The position numbers were made by a program, and so were the translations under genes. From Candidatus Aquicultor primus (GTDB lineage Bacteria > Actinomycetota > Aquicultoria > Aquicultorales > Aquicultoraceae), in assembly GCA_001767575.1 (NCBI GenBank), contig MELI01000106.1:15002-22135 (forward strand): DNA of 7,134 nt, read 5' to 3'. The notes below the pieces were generated by a model, which did not search any database, was not told the origin of the DNA, and saw only the letters and a program-made list of their open reading frames with translations. Below, piece by piece: positions 5,721-7,134 of the stretch (positions within the stretch are counted from its first letter, which is position 1; each line of letters opens with the position of its first letter).

Positions 5721-7134
5721 ATGTCAATTAAAGTTTTTAACACGATGACCCGGAAGAAAGAAGAGTTCATACCGCGCGATGCGGGCAAGGTCGGCATGTA
5801 TATCTGCGGCCCGACGGTGTACAACTTTATCCATGTCGGAAACGCGCGGACCTATCTCTCTTTCGACATTATCTATCGCTATCTCAGGTATAAGGGATAT
5901 GACGTCACATATGTTCGCAATCTGACCGATGTCGACGACAAGATAATAAATAAGGCGCACGAGGAGGAGGTCTCTCCCGAGGAGTTAGCCGAGCGATTCA
6001 TCGAGGGTTACTGGGACGATGTCAAGAGCATGGGATTGGCCGAGCCGACTAAGCAGCCGAAAGCTACCGAGCACATCGGCGAGATGATAGAGATAATCGA
6101 GCGGCTTATAGAAAAAGGCCACGCTTACACGGTCGATGGGGACGTCTATTTCGAGTTAGCGAGCTTCGCCGAATACGGCAAACTGTCACACCGGTCGCTC
6201 GATGATATGAGGGCCGGCGAGCGGGTAGAGATAGACCCACGGAAGCGTCACCCGATGGATTTTGCGCTGTGGAAAGCGGCGAAACCGGGCGAGCCGGCGT
6301 GGGATAGTCCCTGGGGAAAGGGTAGACCCGGCTGGCACATTGAGTGCACCGCGATGTCGCTGAAGTATCTAGGTGTCAACTTCGACATACACGGTGGCGG
6401 AAGAGACCTTATCTTTCCGCATCATGAGAATGAGGTCGCTCAAACCGAGGGCTACACCGGCCAGCCATTCGCCAAGTATTGGCTCCACGGCGGAATGGTC
6501 AATATCGGTGACGAGAAGATGGCTAAATCTGTAGGCAATATCGTCTTGGTGCGCGAGCTGCTGCAGGGGACGAATGCCAATGTCTTGCGCTTGCTCGCGC
6601 TAGGCACGCATTATCGGAGCCCGATTGATTTCAGCCCGGAGAAGCTGGTCGAGGCCGAGGCGGCCTACGAGCGGTTTCTTAACGCCAGACGGCGTATCCG
6701 TGAAGCACTTGAAGCGCCGTCGGTGACCGCATTGATCGAGAAGACAGCGCTGATGGATGGCTTAAGCGCAGATTTGATTGGCACGCAAGAGAAGTTTATC
6801 GAGTCGATGGATGATGACTTTAATAGTGCGGCCGCGATGGCGGCACTATTCGAGCTGGTTAAAGAGGTAAATACGTTTATCGAAGCGTATGGTGAGATGA
6901 CGTTGGACGCTCGGGAGCTGCTTGAGAAAGTCGATGCGCTCCTGGTCGCTCTATCCGGAGCTGTCGGGCTCGATTTAGCGTTGCCGGAAGCGGGTGACCT
7001 AGCTGATAAGTTGCCCGATGATGTCTACCGGCTGGCTTCGGAAGTTCTTGCCGGCGCAATCGATGGGATGAGCAAAGCGGAGCTTCTCGATAAGATACTG
7101 GAGCAGCGGGTAGAAGCGCGCAAAGGCAAGGACT
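5721..7134 (+). CDS. cysS: Cysteinyl-tRNA synthetase, 3' end cut by window edge
   Basis: This class I synthetase charges tRNA-Cys. The frame is open from ATG 5721 to the window end, 471 codons, without a stop. It was found by direct translation, because an unterminated frame is easily missed. The zinc ligands sit at exactly the E. coli-type positions C209 (HIECTAMS), H234 and E238 (FPHHENE), with the first cysteine at C29 ([10 protein letters not shown]). The HIGH motif is HVGN (38-41) and the KMSKS loop is KMAKS (266-270). The DALR-type helical domain follows (DDDFNSA near residue 370). The C-terminus ends in [11 protein letters not shown], part of the conserved tail that normally continues for about 20-25 residues, so only the last few residues are missing. 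The start is secure because an in-frame TAG lies two codons upstream. AGGTGG at 5702-5707 is a likely ribosome binding site. It is probably the end of the transcript that includes gltX. Confidence 0.97.
   Translation, partial: MSIKVFNTMTRKKEEFIPRDAGKVGMYICGPTVYNFIHVGNARTYLSFDIIYRYLRYKGYDVTYVRNLTDVDDKIINKAHEEEVSPEELAERFIEGYWDDVKSMGLAEPTKQPKATEHIGEMIEIIERLIEKGHAYTVDGDVYFELASFAEYGKLSHRSLDDMRAGERVEIDPRKRHPMDFALWKAAKPGEPAWDSPWGKGRPGWHIECTAMSLKYLGVNFDIHGGGRDLIFPHHENEVAQTEGYTGQPFAKYWLHGGMVNIGDEKMAKSVGNIVLVRELLQGTNANVLRLLALGTHYRSPIDFSPEKLVEAEAAYERFLNARRRIREALEAPSVTALIEKTALMDGLSADLIGTQEKFIESMDDDFNSAAAMAALFELVKEVNTFIEAYGEMTLDARELLEKVDALLVALSGAVGLDLALPEAGDLADKLPDDVYRLASEVLAGAIDGMSKAELLDKILEQRVEARKGKD

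Noticed and set aside
1..7134. tRNA genes, CRISPR arrays, insertion sequences or phage genes
   Set aside because: No cloverleaf pattern, no regularly spaced repeats, no transposase or integrase motifs and no long terminal inverted repeats were seen on either strand.

Overview
This window is a piece of bacterial chromosome. It carries the conserved housekeeping block disA, yacL-type PIN/TRAM protein, ispD, ispF, gltX and cysS on the plus strand. From established knowledge, the order disA-yacL-ispD-ispF-gltX-(cysE)-cysS is typical of Firmicutes such as Bacillus. A shorter relative, disA, carD, ispD, ispF, cysS, occurs in Actinobacteria. Together with consensus-like sigma-A promoter elements, purine-rich ribosome binding sites and moderately GC-rich codon use, this suggests a Gram-positive lineage. 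A clostridial (Peptococcaceae-like) or deep-branching anaerobic actinobacterial organism would fit; the window alone cannot decide.

Layout: (1) Positions 1-786 are the 3' part of disA (c-di-AMP synthase), cut by the left edge. (2) Positions 787-1755 interrupt the co-directional block. A 131-residue protein on the minus strand is convergent with disA, has a near-perfect promoter of its own, contains cysteine pairs and has a MazG-like C-terminal helix. Next to it is a short, doubtful minus-strand ORF followed by a hairpin, then a leader region before yacL. (3) Positions 1765-2835 encode a four-helix membrane protein with a PIN nuclease domain and a TRAM RNA-binding domain. (4) Positions 2855-4140 hold ispD and ispF, two enzymes of the MEP isoprenoid pathway. 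(5) Positions 4146-5621 are gltX. From 5721 to the right edge runs cysS, which is missing only its last residues. No stop codon for cysS lies in the window, but its frame is open throughout.

From yacL to cysS the genes are spaced 5 to 99 bp apart on one strand and are probably co-transcribed. The block joins second-messenger synthesis and DNA-integrity sensing (DisA), RNA processing (PIN/TRAM), isoprenoid precursor synthesis (IspD, IspF) and tRNA charging (GluRS, CysRS). It is mostly an ordinary conserved region. The least explained part is the antisense MazG-like, cysteine-bearing small protein beside disA, and I see no convincing evidence of an entirely new multi-gene system.
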